From assembly GCA_040380855.1 (NCBI GenBank), contig JBEIIG010000044.1, positions 1-29,494 on the forward strand: a DNA stretch of 29,494 nt, written 5' to 3'. The stretch's first letter is position 1, and each line of letters begins with the position of its first letter. The translations under genes and the position numbers were made by a program. This document shows positions 7,294 to 15,777 of this stretch, in pieces. The DNA is from VFMC01 sp040380855 (lineage in GTDB: Bacteria > Actinomycetota > Acidimicrobiia > Acidimicrobiales > Ilumatobacteraceae). The notes beneath the pieces are model-generated. The model worked only from the letters and a program-made list of their open reading frames with translations, made no database searches and had not been told where the DNA came from.

Positions 7294-8112
7294 TCAGCCG
7301 TCGAGTCGGCGCTGTGTGCGGGCGGCAAACGTGAGCGTGAGAGCGCTCAGCACCACGATGGCCAGCAGCCCGCCCCAGGTGTCGTGCCAACTGACACCCT
7401 GCAGGAAGCCCTGGCGGCCGAGTCGCAGGATGTAGGTGAACGGGTTGTAGCGGGCAACGGTGTACAGCCAACCCGTCATCAGCGACAGCGGCGACTGGGC
7501 GTCGGTGAGGAACAACGCGTTGAACAACGTGAGCTGCATCAGGGCTGCGCCGCGCATGTCGCGGAACACGAACGCGAGGCCGAGACCCCAGCCGGCCGAG
7601 ATGGTGGCCACACCCAGGCAGGCCACGAGCAGCGAGAGGATGCCGAGCACCCAGTCGACCGGGCGTGCGCCCAGCAGGAGGCCCACGCCGAGCACCGTGC
7701 CCACGACGATGAGTACCCGCACCCAGCAGAGCATGAGCGGCCCGAGGATCTGGGTGAATCCCGGCGAGGGAGCCATGCGCAGCCGGTCGTAGAAGCCGGT
7801 CTCGAGATCGCGCACCGTACTGAACCCCAGGCCCACACCGGCGAAGCCTGCACCCATGAGGCAACCGAGCGGCAGGAACCAGTTGAGGGCTTTGTCGGTG
7901 GGGAACCCGGGCACCTTGGTGATGGCATAGAACGTGCCGCTGAACGCGACGGCCTGGAAGATGGGCATCACGAGCGACGGAATGAAGGCCGACGGCAGGC
8001 GGCGGATGGAACGCAGGCCGCGCACGGCCAGCACCCACGACGAACGTACGAGCGTGCCCCCCGGCGCCTGCTCGCTGTCGTACGCAGTGGGGGAGAGCGA
8101 GGTGGTGCTCAT
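7294..8112 (-). CDS. ABC-2 type permease, second subunit of DrrAB-like exporter
   Basis: Integral membrane subunit of an ABC-2 family exporter, 272 aa, with about six hydrophobic helices. The inner part contains a family-like cytoplasmic element (VRDLETGFYDRLRMAPSP) and, near the C-terminus, the typical ARYNPFTYILRLGRQGFL amphipathic stretch. The start ATG 8112 overlaps the stop of the first permease as ATGA. Both permeases are homologous to each other and would pair as a heterodimer with the ATPase encoded upstream. DrrAB-like systems export lipids, antibiotics or other hydrophobic compounds; the substrate cannot be told from sequence. Confidence 0.92.
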   Translation of the reverse strand: MSTTSLSPTAYDSEQAPGGTLVRSSWVLAVRGLRSIRRLPSAFIPSLVMPIFQAVAFSGTFYAITKVPGFPTDKALNWFLPLGCLMGAGFAGVGLGFSTVRDLETGFYDRLRMAPSPGFTQILGPLMLCWVRVLIVVGTVLGVGLLLGARPVDWVLGILSLLVACLGVATISAGWGLGLAFVFRDMRGAALMQLTLFNALFLTDAQSPLSLMTGWLYTVARYNPFTYILRLGRQGFLQGVSWHDTWGGLLAIVVLSALTLTFAARTQRRLDG

Positions 8113-8930
8113 CGTGCCGCCAGCCGTCCGTCGAGGGCCCGGAGGGCGATGCCGATGGAGACGATGCCGATGGCGACGGGGATGAGCAGCGCTTCGGCGA
8201 GGTGGGTGGCCGACAGCGACTCGATGGTGAGCCCACGGATGCCCTCGACGAGGTACGAGATGGGATTGGCGTCGGCGATGTGGCCGTACACACCGGTCAT
8301 CGTCTCGCGCGGGAAGAACGCGCTCGACAGGAACAAGGCGATGAACAACAGCGGGAAACTCCCCTGCACCGCTTCCGACGAGCCGGTCTTCAAGCCCATG
8401 GCTGCAGCAAAGCCACCGAACGCCATACCGGTGAGAGCCCCCGACAGCACGATGGCGAGGAAGCCGACGATGCCCGACTTGATGCTCACCCCGAACGGCA
8501 GCAGCACCACGATGAAGAACACCGTCTGGAATGCCCCGAATGCGGCGGCGCCGGCGAGGCGGCCGAGCAGGATGCCCACACGCGACGTGGGCGAGGCGAG
8601 CAGGCGGTCGAAGAAGCCCTCGGCGATGTCGGTGGCCAGCGCCGCGCCGCCGGTGACACTGCCGAACAACACGCCCTGGACGATGCTGCCGGCCAGCGAG
8701 AAGTCGAGGAACGAGTCGACCTCGGGGAAGCCCGGTAGCGAGGTGGCCTTGCTGAACGACGACGTGCCCAGCGCGGCGAAGAACAGCGGGAAGATGAGCG
8801 AGGGGATGACGAGCGCCGGCTGACGGACGAAGGCCAGGATGGAGCGGCGCGACATGGCAGCGGTCTGGCGCCAGAACGAGCCGTTCCGGGCCGGCGCGGC
8901 CGCACTCGCCGGTGCCGTCACAGCGGTCAT
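8109..8930 (-). CDS. ABC-2 type permease, first subunit of DrrAB-like exporter
   Basis: Integral membrane subunit, 273 aa, about six hydrophobic helices. A short Ala-rich N-terminus leads to MSRRSILAFVRQPALVIPSL, where the first helix begins. The cytoplasmic loop after the second helix reads TDIAEGFFDRLLASPTSR, the usual ABC-2 permease coupling region and parallel to that in its sister permease. The AFFPRETMTG and ADANPISYLVEGIRGL segments are also typical. ATG 8930 overlaps the ATPase stop codon as ATGA, and its own stop overlaps the next permease start in the same way, so all three subunits are translationally coupled. Confidence 0.92.
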   Translation of the reverse strand: MTAVTAPASAAAPARNGSFWRQTAAMSRRSILAFVRQPALVIPSLIFPLFFAALGTSSFSKATSLPGFPEVDSFLDFSLAGSIVQGVLFGSVTGGAALATDIAEGFFDRLLASPTSRVGILLGRLAGAAAFGAFQTVFFIVVLLPFGVSIKSGIVGFLAIVLSGALTGMAFGGFAAAMGLKTGSSEAVQGSFPLLFIALFLSSAFFPRETMTGVYGHIADANPISYLVEGIRGLTIESLSATHLAEALLIPVAIGIVSIGIALRALDGRLAAR

Positions 8931-9955
8931 CGCCGACCCCGACGGCGGCGCTTGCCGCCCTTGGCCGGGGCGTCGTCGGCAACGGGTGCGGTGCCGGTGT
9001 CGTCGCCCTCGAGACGATGACCGGTGGCCTCGGCGAACACGTCGTCGAGGCTCGGCTCGTTCAGTTCGAGGTGGTGGATGCCGATGCCGGCGTCGTCGAG
9101 CGCGCGCACCACCTCGGTGACCTGGCCGGCGCCACCGGGCAGGCCCACCCCGAGGGTGCCCTCCGGTGTGGGCCGCAGTTCGCCGAAGCGGGCCAGCACC
9201 GTCTTCGCACCGTCGGCCTCGGCCTGGGTGACCGAGATCTGCAGCGTTGGCGCACCCACCTCTGCCTTCAGGGCGGTGGGGGTTCCCAGCTTCACGATCC
9301 TGCCGTGGTCGATGATGGCCACCCGGTCGGCCAACTGGTCGGCCTCCTCGAGGTACTGCGTGGTGAGCAGCACGGTGGTGCCCTCCTGGTTGAGGCGGCG
9401 CACCTCTTCCCACAGCGTGATGCGGCTCATCGGGTCGAGGCCGGTGGTGGGCTCGTCGAGGAACAGCACGGTGGGCTGGTGGATGAGCGACAGCGCCAGG
9501 TCGAGTCGACGACGCATACCGCCGGAGTAGGTACCGACGCGGCGGTCGGCTGCGGCGGTGAGGCCCACGCGCTCGAGCAGTTCGTCGGCCCGGCGACGCA
9601 CCGCCGCCGGGGCGATGCCGTACAGCACGGCCTGCAGTTCGAGCAGTTCGTTACCGGTCATCAGCGGGTCGATGGCGGCGTCCTGCAGCGCGACGCCGAT
9701 GCTGCGGCGCACGCTGTCGGCCTGTCGCACCACATCGAAGCCCGCCACGCGGGCCGAACCGTCGGTGGGGCGCAGCAGGGTGGTGAGCATGCGCACGGTG
9801 GTGCTCTTGCCCGAGCCGTTGGGGCCGAGGAGTCCGAAGATCTCGCCCTGGTGCACTTCGAGGTCGACGCCGTCGACGGCGCGCACCAGCGAACCGTCGG
9901 AGCCGAAGTGGCGGACGAGACCGGACGCGACGATGGGGGAGTCGGTGGCGGTCAT
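8927..9955 (-). CDS. ABC exporter ATP-binding protein, DrrA family
   Basis: Cytoplasmic ATPase that drives the two permeases downstream; 342 aa. It shows Walker A GPNGSGKST (44-52), Q-loop glutamine (Q91), signature YSGGMRRR (143-150), Walker B VLFLDEP (163-169) and the DrrA-type switch LLTTQYLEEAD, with Gln in place of the usual His. After about residue 230 comes the DrrA C-terminal domain with ELNEPSLDDVFAEATG. The very end is an unusual basic tail (GGKRRRRGRR). ATG 9955 is chosen because TAGTGT lies seven bases upstream; the in-frame GTG at 9964 would fall inside that box. It is the first gene of a three-gene operon. Confidence 0.93.
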   Translation of the reverse strand: MTATDSPIVASGLVRHFGSDGSLVRAVDGVDLEVHQGEIFGLLGPNGSGKSTTVRMLTTLLRPTDGSARVAGFDVVRQADSVRRSIGVALQDAAIDPLMTGNELLELQAVLYGIAPAAVRRRADELLERVGLTAAADRRVGTYSGGMRRRLDLALSLIHQPTVLFLDEPTTGLDPMSRITLWEEVRRLNQEGTTVLLTTQYLEEADQLADRVAIIDHGRIVKLGTPTALKAEVGAPTLQISVTQAEADGAKTVLARFGELRPTPEGTLGVGLPGGAGQVTEVVRALDDAGIGIHHLELNEPSLDDVFAEATGHRLEGDDTGTAPVADDAPAKGGKRRRRGRR

Positions 9956-9962
9956 CCGTTGC

Positions 9963-9968
9963 ACACTA
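9963..9968 (-). promoter_or_regulatory. Predicted -10 box of the ABC exporter operon
   Basis: TAGTGT on the minus strand lies seven bases before ATG 9955, implying a leaderless mRNA. No strong -35 box is visible. Confidence 0.45.
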
Positions 9969-10012
9969 CAAGCAACGGCGACCGCCGACTCAGATGAGGA
10001 GGTGCGGGCGGG

Positions 10013-12313
10013 TCAGCCCTGGGCGGCAGCGATGGCCCGCCACACGCGCTCGGCGGTGGTGGGCATGTCGATGTGGCGCACGCCGAGGTGGCTCACCGCA
10101 TCGATGACCGCCGACTGCACCGCAGGGGTGGAGCCGATGGTGCCGCTCTCGCCGATGCCCTTGGCGCCCAGTGCGTTGATGAACGTGGGCGTCTCCATGT
10201 GCACGACCTCGATGTCGCCGAGTTCGGCGGCCGAGATCATGGCGTAGTCGGCGAGGTTCGACGTGATGGGGTTGCCGTCGCTGTCGTAGCGCACTTCCTC
10301 GAGCAGTGCCTGGGCCGTGCCCTGAGCGACGCCACCGTGGATCTGGCCCTCGAGCAGCATCGGGTTCAGCACGCGGCCGGCGTCGTCGCAGGCGATCTGC
10401 TTGAGGTGCTTCACCTGACCGGTCTCGGTGTCGACCTCGACCACGGCCACGTGGGCGCCGAACGGGAAGGTGGCGCCGCTGACCGCGTAGTACGCGGCGT
10501 GGGCCAGGCCCTCGGGCAGATCGGGGTCGCCCTTGGCGGCCACGGCGATGTCGGCCCACGACCTGGCGATGGCGGGCGCACCCGACACGTGGAAGCTGGC
10601 CGAGTCCTTGTCGAGCACCACGTCGGCCTCATCGGCCTCGAGCATGCGAGCCGCAACCTTGCGGGCCTTGTCGACCAGGTCGGCGGCGGCGAGGAACACG
10701 GCGTTGCCGCCCTGCTGCAGCGAGCGCGAGCCCATGGTGCCGTCGCCCTGCGGGACGAGGTCGGTGTTGCCCCACACGACGTCGATCTTGTCCATCGGGA
10801 TACCGGTCTGCTCGTGGGCGAGCATGCTCCACGCCGTGACATGACCCTGGCCGTGGGGCGAGGTGCCGGTGTAGACGATGGCGCGGCCGTCGTCGAGCAC
10901 TTCGATCTTGGCGTGCTCGCCGCTGCCCACACCGCCGGTGATCTCGACGTACACGCTCACACCGATGCCGAGTTGCTTGGCGTCGCCGGCGGCCCGACGG
11001 CGGGCCTGCTCGGCGCGCAGCGCGGTGTAGTCGGCGGCGGCGAGTGCCTTGTCGAGCGCACCCTCGTAGTCGCCCACGTCGTAGGTCTGGCCGATCTTGG
11101 TGGTGAACGGCTCGGAGAACTTGCCGATGAGGTTCATGCGGCGCACTTCGGCCGGGTCCTTGCCGATCTCGGCAGCGAACAGGTCCATGGCGCGCTCGGC
11201 GGCCGCGGTGGCCTCGGGGCGCCCGGCGCCGCGGTAGGCGGTGGTGAGCGCGGTGTTGGTGACCACGCTGGTGGTGCGGCACTCGATGTTGGGGATGTCG
11301 TACACGGCGCTCGACATCGGGCGGGTCATGAACGGAGCGAGGATGGTGCCCATCTCGGCGAACGAGCCGGCGTCCTGCAGCGCGTGGAGCTGGTAGTGGG
11401 TGACCTTGCCGTCGCGGGTGCCACCGATGGTGACGTACTGCACCTGGGCACGGCCGTGGCCGAGCGACATCATGCTCTCGCTGCGGGTCTCGCGCCACCG
11501 CAGCGGGCGGCCGACGCGCTTCGCCAGCACACCGAGCAGCGCCTCTTCGGCGTAGCAGCTGATCTTGGCGCCGAAGCCGCCGCCCACGTCGGGGGCGATG
11601 ACGAGCACCTGGTCGGCCTCGACGCCGTTGGCGCCGACGATGGTGTTCTTGGCGCCTTGGGCGGCCTGGGTGCTGAGCCACTGGTGCAGGCGACCGTCGA
11701 CCCAGGCGACCGCCGAGCCGCGCACCTCGAGCGGGCAGGGAGCCACGCGCTGGTTCACGAACCGGTGCGGGCCGCTGACCACTTCACAGCCCTCGAAGAA
11801 CGAGGCGCCGCTGTTCTCGGGCATGCCCAGCACGGTGGTGTCGAACACGACGTTGCTGCCGGCACCTTCGTAGATGAGGGTGCTGCTGGTCATCGCCTCT
11901 TCCATGTCGACCACGGCGGGCAGTGCGTCGATGTCGACGATGACGGCCTCGGCGGCGTCTTCGCCCTGGTCGGCGCGCTCGGTGATGATGGCTGCGATGG
12001 GCTCGCCGACGTAGCGCACCTTGTCGATGGCCAGCAGGCCACGGGCCACCATCGGGTTGAACGGCGACGGCACCGGCTGCAGCTCGAGGTCGGCGGCGGT
12101 GAGGATGGCGATGACGCCGGGCCTGGTGAGGGCGTCGGACACGTCGATGCCGGTCAGTACGCCGTGGGCCACCGCCGAGCGGACGTAGGTGACGTGCGCG
12201 GCGTTGGCGAGCAGCGGCTCGTCGAGCAGGTCGTCGACGTACTTGCCGCCGGAGGTGAGGAACTTCGGATCTTCCTTGCGCAGAACACGGTTACCCAGGA
12301 TGCTGCCGGCCAC
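10013..12313 (-). CDS. Orphan form II molybdenum hydroxylase large subunit
   Basis: A second molybdopterin-binding large subunit of the CO dehydrogenase/xanthine dehydrogenase family, 766 aa from GTG 12313. The active-site loop at 359-365 is AYRGAGR (form II). PDVGGGFGAK lies near 241, and the catalytic glutamate is in GIGESGTIG (about E722). It is clearly divergent from the large subunit at 845-3238. No FAD or 2Fe-2S subunit is next to it. Its neighbours are an ABC exporter and ftsB, so it must pair with subunits encoded elsewhere, perhaps those at 24-3722. GTG 12313 is preferred because GGGGG lies about seven bases upstream and the product then begins like the family (GSILGNRVLRKEDP). The 18-codon extension to 12367 would overlap the predicted -10 box. 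Confidence 0.9.
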   Translation of the reverse strand: MAGSILGNRVLRKEDPKFLTSGGKYVDDLLDEPLLANAAHVTYVRSAVAHGVLTGIDVSDALTRPGVIAILTAADLELQPVPSPFNPMVARGLLAIDKVRYVGEPIAAIITERADQGEDAAEAVIVDIDALPAVVDMEEAMTSSTLIYEGAGSNVVFDTTVLGMPENSGASFFEGCEVVSGPHRFVNQRVAPCPLEVRGSAVAWVDGRLHQWLSTQAAQGAKNTIVGANGVEADQVLVIAPDVGGGFGAKISCYAEEALLGVLAKRVGRPLRWRETRSESMMSLGHGRAQVQYVTIGGTRDGKVTHYQLHALQDAGSFAEMGTILAPFMTRPMSSAVYDIPNIECRTTSVVTNTALTTAYRGAGRPEATAAAERAMDLFAAEIGKDPAEVRRMNLIGKFSEPFTTKIGQTYDVGDYEGALDKALAAADYTALRAEQARRRAAGDAKQLGIGVSVYVEITGGVGSGEHAKIEVLDDGRAIVYTGTSPHGQGHVTAWSMLAHEQTGIPMDKIDVVWGNTDLVPQGDGTMGSRSLQQGGNAVFLAAADLVDKARKVAARMLEADEADVVLDKDSASFHVSGAPAIARSWADIAVAAKGDPDLPEGLAHAAYYAVSGATFPFGAHVAVVEVDTETGQVKHLKQIACDDAGRVLNPMLLEGQIHGGVAQGTAQALLEEVRYDSDGNPITSNLADYAMISAAELGDIEVVHMETPTFINALGAKGIGESGTIGSTPAVQSAVIDAVSHLGVRHIDMPTTAERVWRAIAAAQG

Positions 12314-12356
12314 GTGAAACCCCCAGTGTCGAAACGATCGGTCGGATGTGTGGGCG

Positions 12357-12362
12357 ACACTA
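12357..12362 (-). promoter_or_regulatory. Predicted -10 box of the orphan large subunit gene
   Basis: TAGTGT on the minus strand would place the transcript start near 12350, leaving a leader of about 37 nt that holds the GGGGG ribosome binding site before GTG 12313. No -35 box stands out in the 120-base gap to ftsB. Confidence 0.35.
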
Positions 12363-12439
12363 GCCAAGCCTGGGCGCCAGTGCAGCAGTCGGTGGGTGTG
12401 GCCGGTGTCGGCCCGCTCGGAACCGCCCCTCGCGGCGGC

Positions 12440-12958
12440 TCAGGGAGCGCTGACGGGTGGCACCGTGGTGAACGGGCGGGCCCGTACCGCCATGATCTGC
12501 GCGACTGCGTCGTAGGGCCAGCCCGCCGGCAACGGCAGCGCGGTGCCGTCGCTGGGCAGCACCGACACCCGGTTCTCGCCGGGCAGCACCACGCCGAGTT
12601 CCGAGCGGGCGGCCTCGGCGGCACCGTCGGGTGTACCCAACCGGGCGACCTCACGGGCGAGTTGTTCGTTGGCCGCGGTGAGCACGGCGAGTTCCTGCTG
12701 CTTCTGCTCGATCTGGTCCTGTTGGCGCAGGTAGTTCTTCACCGGCAGGGTGAACAGCACGGCCAGCAACGCCACCATCACCGTGAGGGCGCCCAGGCCC
12801 AGTGCCCAGCGACGGCCGCGGTGGGTGACGAGTTGGCGGTCGGCGCGGATGGGTCGGGTGAGGTCGCCGAACAACGTGTCGTCGCTCGTGGCCGCCGACG
12901 GCGCGGCCGCGCTGCGCCGGGGGCGCGCGATGCTCGAGGTGCGGGATCCGCTGCTCAC
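12440..12958 (-). CDS. ftsB: Septum formation initiator, FtsB/DivIC family
   Basis: A bitopic division protein that links FtsQ and FtsL at the septum. The 172-aa product has a basic, Ser/Ala-rich cytoplasmic N-terminus, one membrane helix at about 51-72, and a coiled coil at about 76-107 (NYLRQQDQIEQKQQELA). The family's short C-terminal element follows (ARSELGVVLPGE, 117-128), then a Pro-rich periplasmic tail. The position right after eno matches actinobacterial genomes, including M. tuberculosis Rv1023-Rv1024. The GTG start is the only plausible one near the N-terminus. In many actinomycetes a DUF501 gene and ppx come next; here they are absent, and the orphan hydroxylase gene follows after 126 bases. 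Confidence 0.9.
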   Translation of the reverse strand: MSSGSRTSSIARPRRSAAAPSAATSDDTLFGDLTRPIRADRQLVTHRGRRWALGLGALTVMVALLAVLFTLPVKNYLRQQDQIEQKQQELAVLTAANEQLAREVARLGTPDGAAEAARSELGVVLPGENRVSVLPSDGTALPLPAGWPYDAVAQIMAVRARPFTTVPPVSAP

Positions 12959-13017
12959 GCCGTCAGTTTCGCACGTCGAAGCGCGCGAACTCCATCACTC
13001 TGCGCAGCACTTGGCGG

Positions 13018-14295
13018 TCAGCGCGGTGCGAGGGCGCGGCGACCGCGGAACTCGGCCTGCTCGCCCAACGCTGCTTCGATGCGCAGCAGCTGGTTGTACT
13101 TGGCCACGCGGTCGCTGCGGGCGGGTGCGCCGGTCTTGATCTGGCCGCAGTTGGTGGCCACGGCCAGGTCGGCGATGGTGGCGTCCTCGGTCTCGCCGCT
13201 GCGATGGCTCATCACGCTCGTGTAGGCGTTCGTCGTGGCCAACTCGACCGTGGCGAGCGTCTCGGTGAGGCTGCCGATCTGGTTCACCTTCACGAGCACA
13301 CTGTTGGCGACCTTGCGGTCGATGCCCATGCGCAGGCGTGCAACGTTGGTGACGAACAGGTCGTCGCCCACCAACTGCACCCGGTCGCGCAGCGCAGCCG
13401 ACAGTGCCGACCAACCGTCCCAGTCGTCTTCCGCCATACCGTCTTCGATGCTGACGATGGGGTAGGTGGCCACGAGGCGTTCCCAGTAGCCGGCCATCTC
13501 GGCCGGGGTGAGCACCTTGCCCTCGCCAGCAAGGTGGTAGCGGCCGTCGCGGAACAACTCGCTCATCGCCGGGTCGAGCGCGATGGCGATGTCGTCGCCA
13601 GGGGTGTAGCCCGCCCGCTCGATCGCTTCGATCAGCACCTTGATGGCGTCTTCGTTGGTGGCGAGGTCGGGCGCGAAGCCGCCCTCGTCGCCTACGGCGG
13701 TGGCGAGGCCGCGGTCGTGCAGCACCTTCTTCAGTGTGTGGTAGGTCTCCGTGCCCCAGCGCAGCGCCTCGCTGAAACTGGGTGCGCCCACCGGCATCAC
13801 CATGAACTCCTGCATGTCGATCGTGTTGTCGGCGTGCACACCGCCGTTCAGCACGTTCATCATCGGCACCGGCAGCACATGTGCGTTGGGCCCACCGACG
13901 TAGCGGTACAGGGGCAGGCCCAGGTCGTCGGCGGCTGCCTTGGCCACGGCCAGGCTGGTGCCGAGCACGGCGTTGGCACCGAGGCGGGCTTTGTTGTCGG
14001 TGCCGTCGAGGGCGATCAGCTCGTCGTCGACGAAGCGCTGATCGAGCGCGTCGACACCCAGCAGCACGTCGGCGATCTCGCTGTTCACGAAGCCGACCGC
14101 GGTGCGGACGCCCTTGCCCAGGTAGCGCTCGCCGCCGTCGCGCAACTCGACCGCCTCGTGCTCGCCGGTCGATGCACCCGACGGCACCGCGGCCCGGCCG
14201 GAGGCACCGCTGTCGAGGACGACCTCCACCTCGACGGTGGGGTTGCCCCGCGAATCGAGGATCTCACGGCCGACGACGGAAACGATCTCGCTCAT
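13018..14295 (-). CDS. eno: Enolase
   Basis: Glycolytic enzyme that interconverts 2-phosphoglycerate and phosphoenolpyruvate in the cytoplasm; 425 aa, the standard size. It begins SEIVSVVGREILDSRGNPTV as all bacterial enolases do. The substrate loop PSGASTGEHE, the metal ligands in ALDPAMSELF, SIEDGMAEDDW and LVGDDLFVTN, the catalytic lysine in VLVKVNQIGSLTET and the signature SHRSGETEDATIADLAV are all intact. ATG 14295 is fixed by this N-terminus. It follows mazG after 11 bases. The TAG stop of mazG begins a TAGCCT hexamer eight bases before ATG 14295, so eno may have a leaderless promoter of its own. Confidence 0.97.
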   Translation of the reverse strand: MSEIVSVVGREILDSRGNPTVEVEVVLDSGASGRAAVPSGASTGEHEAVELRDGGERYLGKGVRTAVGFVNSEIADVLLGVDALDQRFVDDELIALDGTDNKARLGANAVLGTSLAVAKAAADDLGLPLYRYVGGPNAHVLPVPMMNVLNGGVHADNTIDMQEFMVMPVGAPSFSEALRWGTETYHTLKKVLHDRGLATAVGDEGGFAPDLATNEDAIKVLIEAIERAGYTPGDDIAIALDPAMSELFRDGRYHLAGEGKVLTPAEMAGYWERLVATYPIVSIEDGMAEDDWDGWSALSAALRDRVQLVGDDLFVTNVARLRMGIDRKVANSVLVKVNQIGSLTETLATVELATTNAYTSVMSHRSGETEDATIADLAVATNCGQIKTGAPARSDRVAKYNQLLRIEAALGEQAEFRGRRALAPR

Positions 14296-14303
14296 GGGGC
14301 CCG

Positions 14304-14309
14304 AGGCTA
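14304..14309 (-). promoter_or_regulatory. Predicted -10 box of eno, overlapping the mazG stop codon
   Basis: TAGCCT on the minus strand. Its TAG is the mazG stop codon, and it lies eight bases before ATG 14295. This spacing matches the leaderless pattern elsewhere in the window. Confidence 0.35.
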
Positions 14310-15773
14310 CCCGGCAGGTGTGTCGCGTTCGGTGGCCTTGGCTTCGTCCCACAGGGCATCGAGCACTGCCAGGGTGCTGCTGCGCAACTCGATCGACCGT
14401 TCGCTCGCCAGGCGTTCCACCTGCTCGAACCGGCGACGGAACTTCTGCACTGCGGCGCGCAATGCGGCCTCGGGTTCCACGCCCAGGTGGCGGGCCACGT
14501 TCACCACCGCGAACAGCAGGTCGCCCACCTCGTCGAACACCGCTGGGTCGTCGGCGGTGTCGGCCGCTGCGGCCGCGGCCAGCACCTCGGCGGTCTCTTC
14601 GGCGATCTTCGGCACGGCACCGTGCACGTCGGGCCAGTCGAAGCCCACCTTGGCCGCCTTGCGCTGCACGGCGTAGGCGTAGCTGAGCGAGGGCTGGCTG
14701 GTGGCCACGCCCTCGAACACGCTGGTCCGCTGCTTCTCGGTGCGCTTGATGGCATCCCAATTGGCCACCACCTCGTCGGCACCGCTCACCTCCACCTCAC
14801 CGAACACGTGCGGGTGGCGGCGCACCAACTTGTCGTGCACCGAGCGGGCGACGTCGCCCATCGTGAAGCGGCCCTCCTGTTCGGCGATCACCGAATGGAA
14901 CTCGATCTGGTACAGCAGGTCGCCGAGTTCCTCCACCAACGCATCGTCGGTGGCCGGGTCGTCGGGGTCGAGCGCGTGCAGGGCGTCGACCACCTCGTAG
15001 GTCTCCTCCAGCAGATACTTCACCAGGCTCTGGTGGGTCTGCTCCTGGTCCCACGGGCAGCGTTCGCGCAGCACCCGGGCGAGTTCGTGGAAGCGCACCA
15101 GGTCGGCGCCCGCCGATGTGGCCAGACCGGGCACGTACACACAGGTGAGGTGGTCGGCCTCGACGGTGCGGTCGAGGTCGGCCCAGGTGGTGTGGGTGAC
15201 GCACTCGTCGGTGGTGCCGAGACGTTGCAGGATGACCACGGGCTCGTCGCCGGCAGCGTCGACGGCGAGCTTGATGTCGCTGAGCACCCAGTTGGCGTGG
15301 GTGTGGGCCACCAGCATCGGGCCCCCGTATCCGGCGCTGGCGGTGGCGAACTCGTGGCCGTCGATCAGCCGCACCCCTGCCTCCACCGGGTCGATGCCGA
15401 GCAGCGGCCAGGCGAGGTCGAGGAACGACATGGCAGGCAGGATGCGACAGTCGATGCGCGGGTCGGCGCGCAGCAGACGCACGGTGCGCTCGAGCACCAG
15501 CGGCGAGCCGGGTACGGCGTACAGCACCGCGCCGTGCTGGGTGGCGGCATCGGCCAAGCGGTCGACGATGGTGGCGTACACGTCGTCGAACGAGTCGGCG
15601 GCGTCGTACACCTCGTCGAACGACACCGCGTCGGACACCAGGTGTGCCGAGGGGTGGCGGGCGGTGCGCAAGAAGCGGTGTGGCGCTGCGGCGATGGCCG
15701 TGATCGTGTGGGCGGTGACGAACCGCTCGTCGCCCGGCCCCAGGCCGACGACGGTGACGACGGGCAAGAACAC
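14307..15773 (-). CDS. mazG: Tetrapyrrole-methylase-domain / MazG fusion, NTP pyrophosphohydrolase
   Basis: A YabN-like fusion, 488 aa from GTG 15773. Residues about 1-220 form a tetrapyrrole (SAM-dependent) methylase fold, with VVGLGPGD at 8-15, VPGSP near 87 and GPMLVAHTHANWVLSDIKLA at 151-170. Residues about 225-345 are the first MazG domain, with CPWDQEQTH (239-247), EETYE (256-260) and EELGD (281-285). Residues 365-470 are the second, with EETAE (392-396) and DEVGD (414-418). MazG hydrolyses non-canonical or excess NTPs; the methylase half of such fusions has no established substrate. GTG 15773 is four bases after the lipoprotein stop. ATG 15806 would overlap that gene by 29 bases. The order lipoprotein-mazG-eno-ftsB matches the mycobacterial lpqU-region arrangement. 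Confidence 0.93.
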   Translation of the reverse strand: MFLPVVTVVGLGPGDERFVTAHTITAIAAAPHRFLRTARHPSAHLVSDAVSFDEVYDAADSFDDVYATIVDRLADAATQHGAVLYAVPGSPLVLERTVRLLRADPRIDCRILPAMSFLDLAWPLLGIDPVEAGVRLIDGHEFATASAGYGGPMLVAHTHANWVLSDIKLAVDAAGDEPVVILQRLGTTDECVTHTTWADLDRTVEADHLTCVYVPGLATSAGADLVRFHELARVLRERCPWDQEQTHQSLVKYLLEETYEVVDALHALDPDDPATDDALVEELGDLLYQIEFHSVIAEQEGRFTMGDVARSVHDKLVRRHPHVFGEVEVSGADEVVANWDAIKRTEKQRTSVFEGVATSQPSLSYAYAVQRKAAKVGFDWPDVHGAVPKIAEETAEVLAAAAAADTADDPAVFDEVGDLLFAVVNVARHLGVEPEAALRAAVQKFRRRFEQVERLASERSIELRSSTLAVLDALWDEAKATERDTPAG

Positions 15774-15777
15774 CGGC

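Noticed and set aside
10073..13225. A 1050-codon plus-strand open frame across the orphan large subunit, ftsB and part of eno
   Set aside because: It is antisense to three recognisable genes, shows no domain and is rich in HDVG-type shadow composition.
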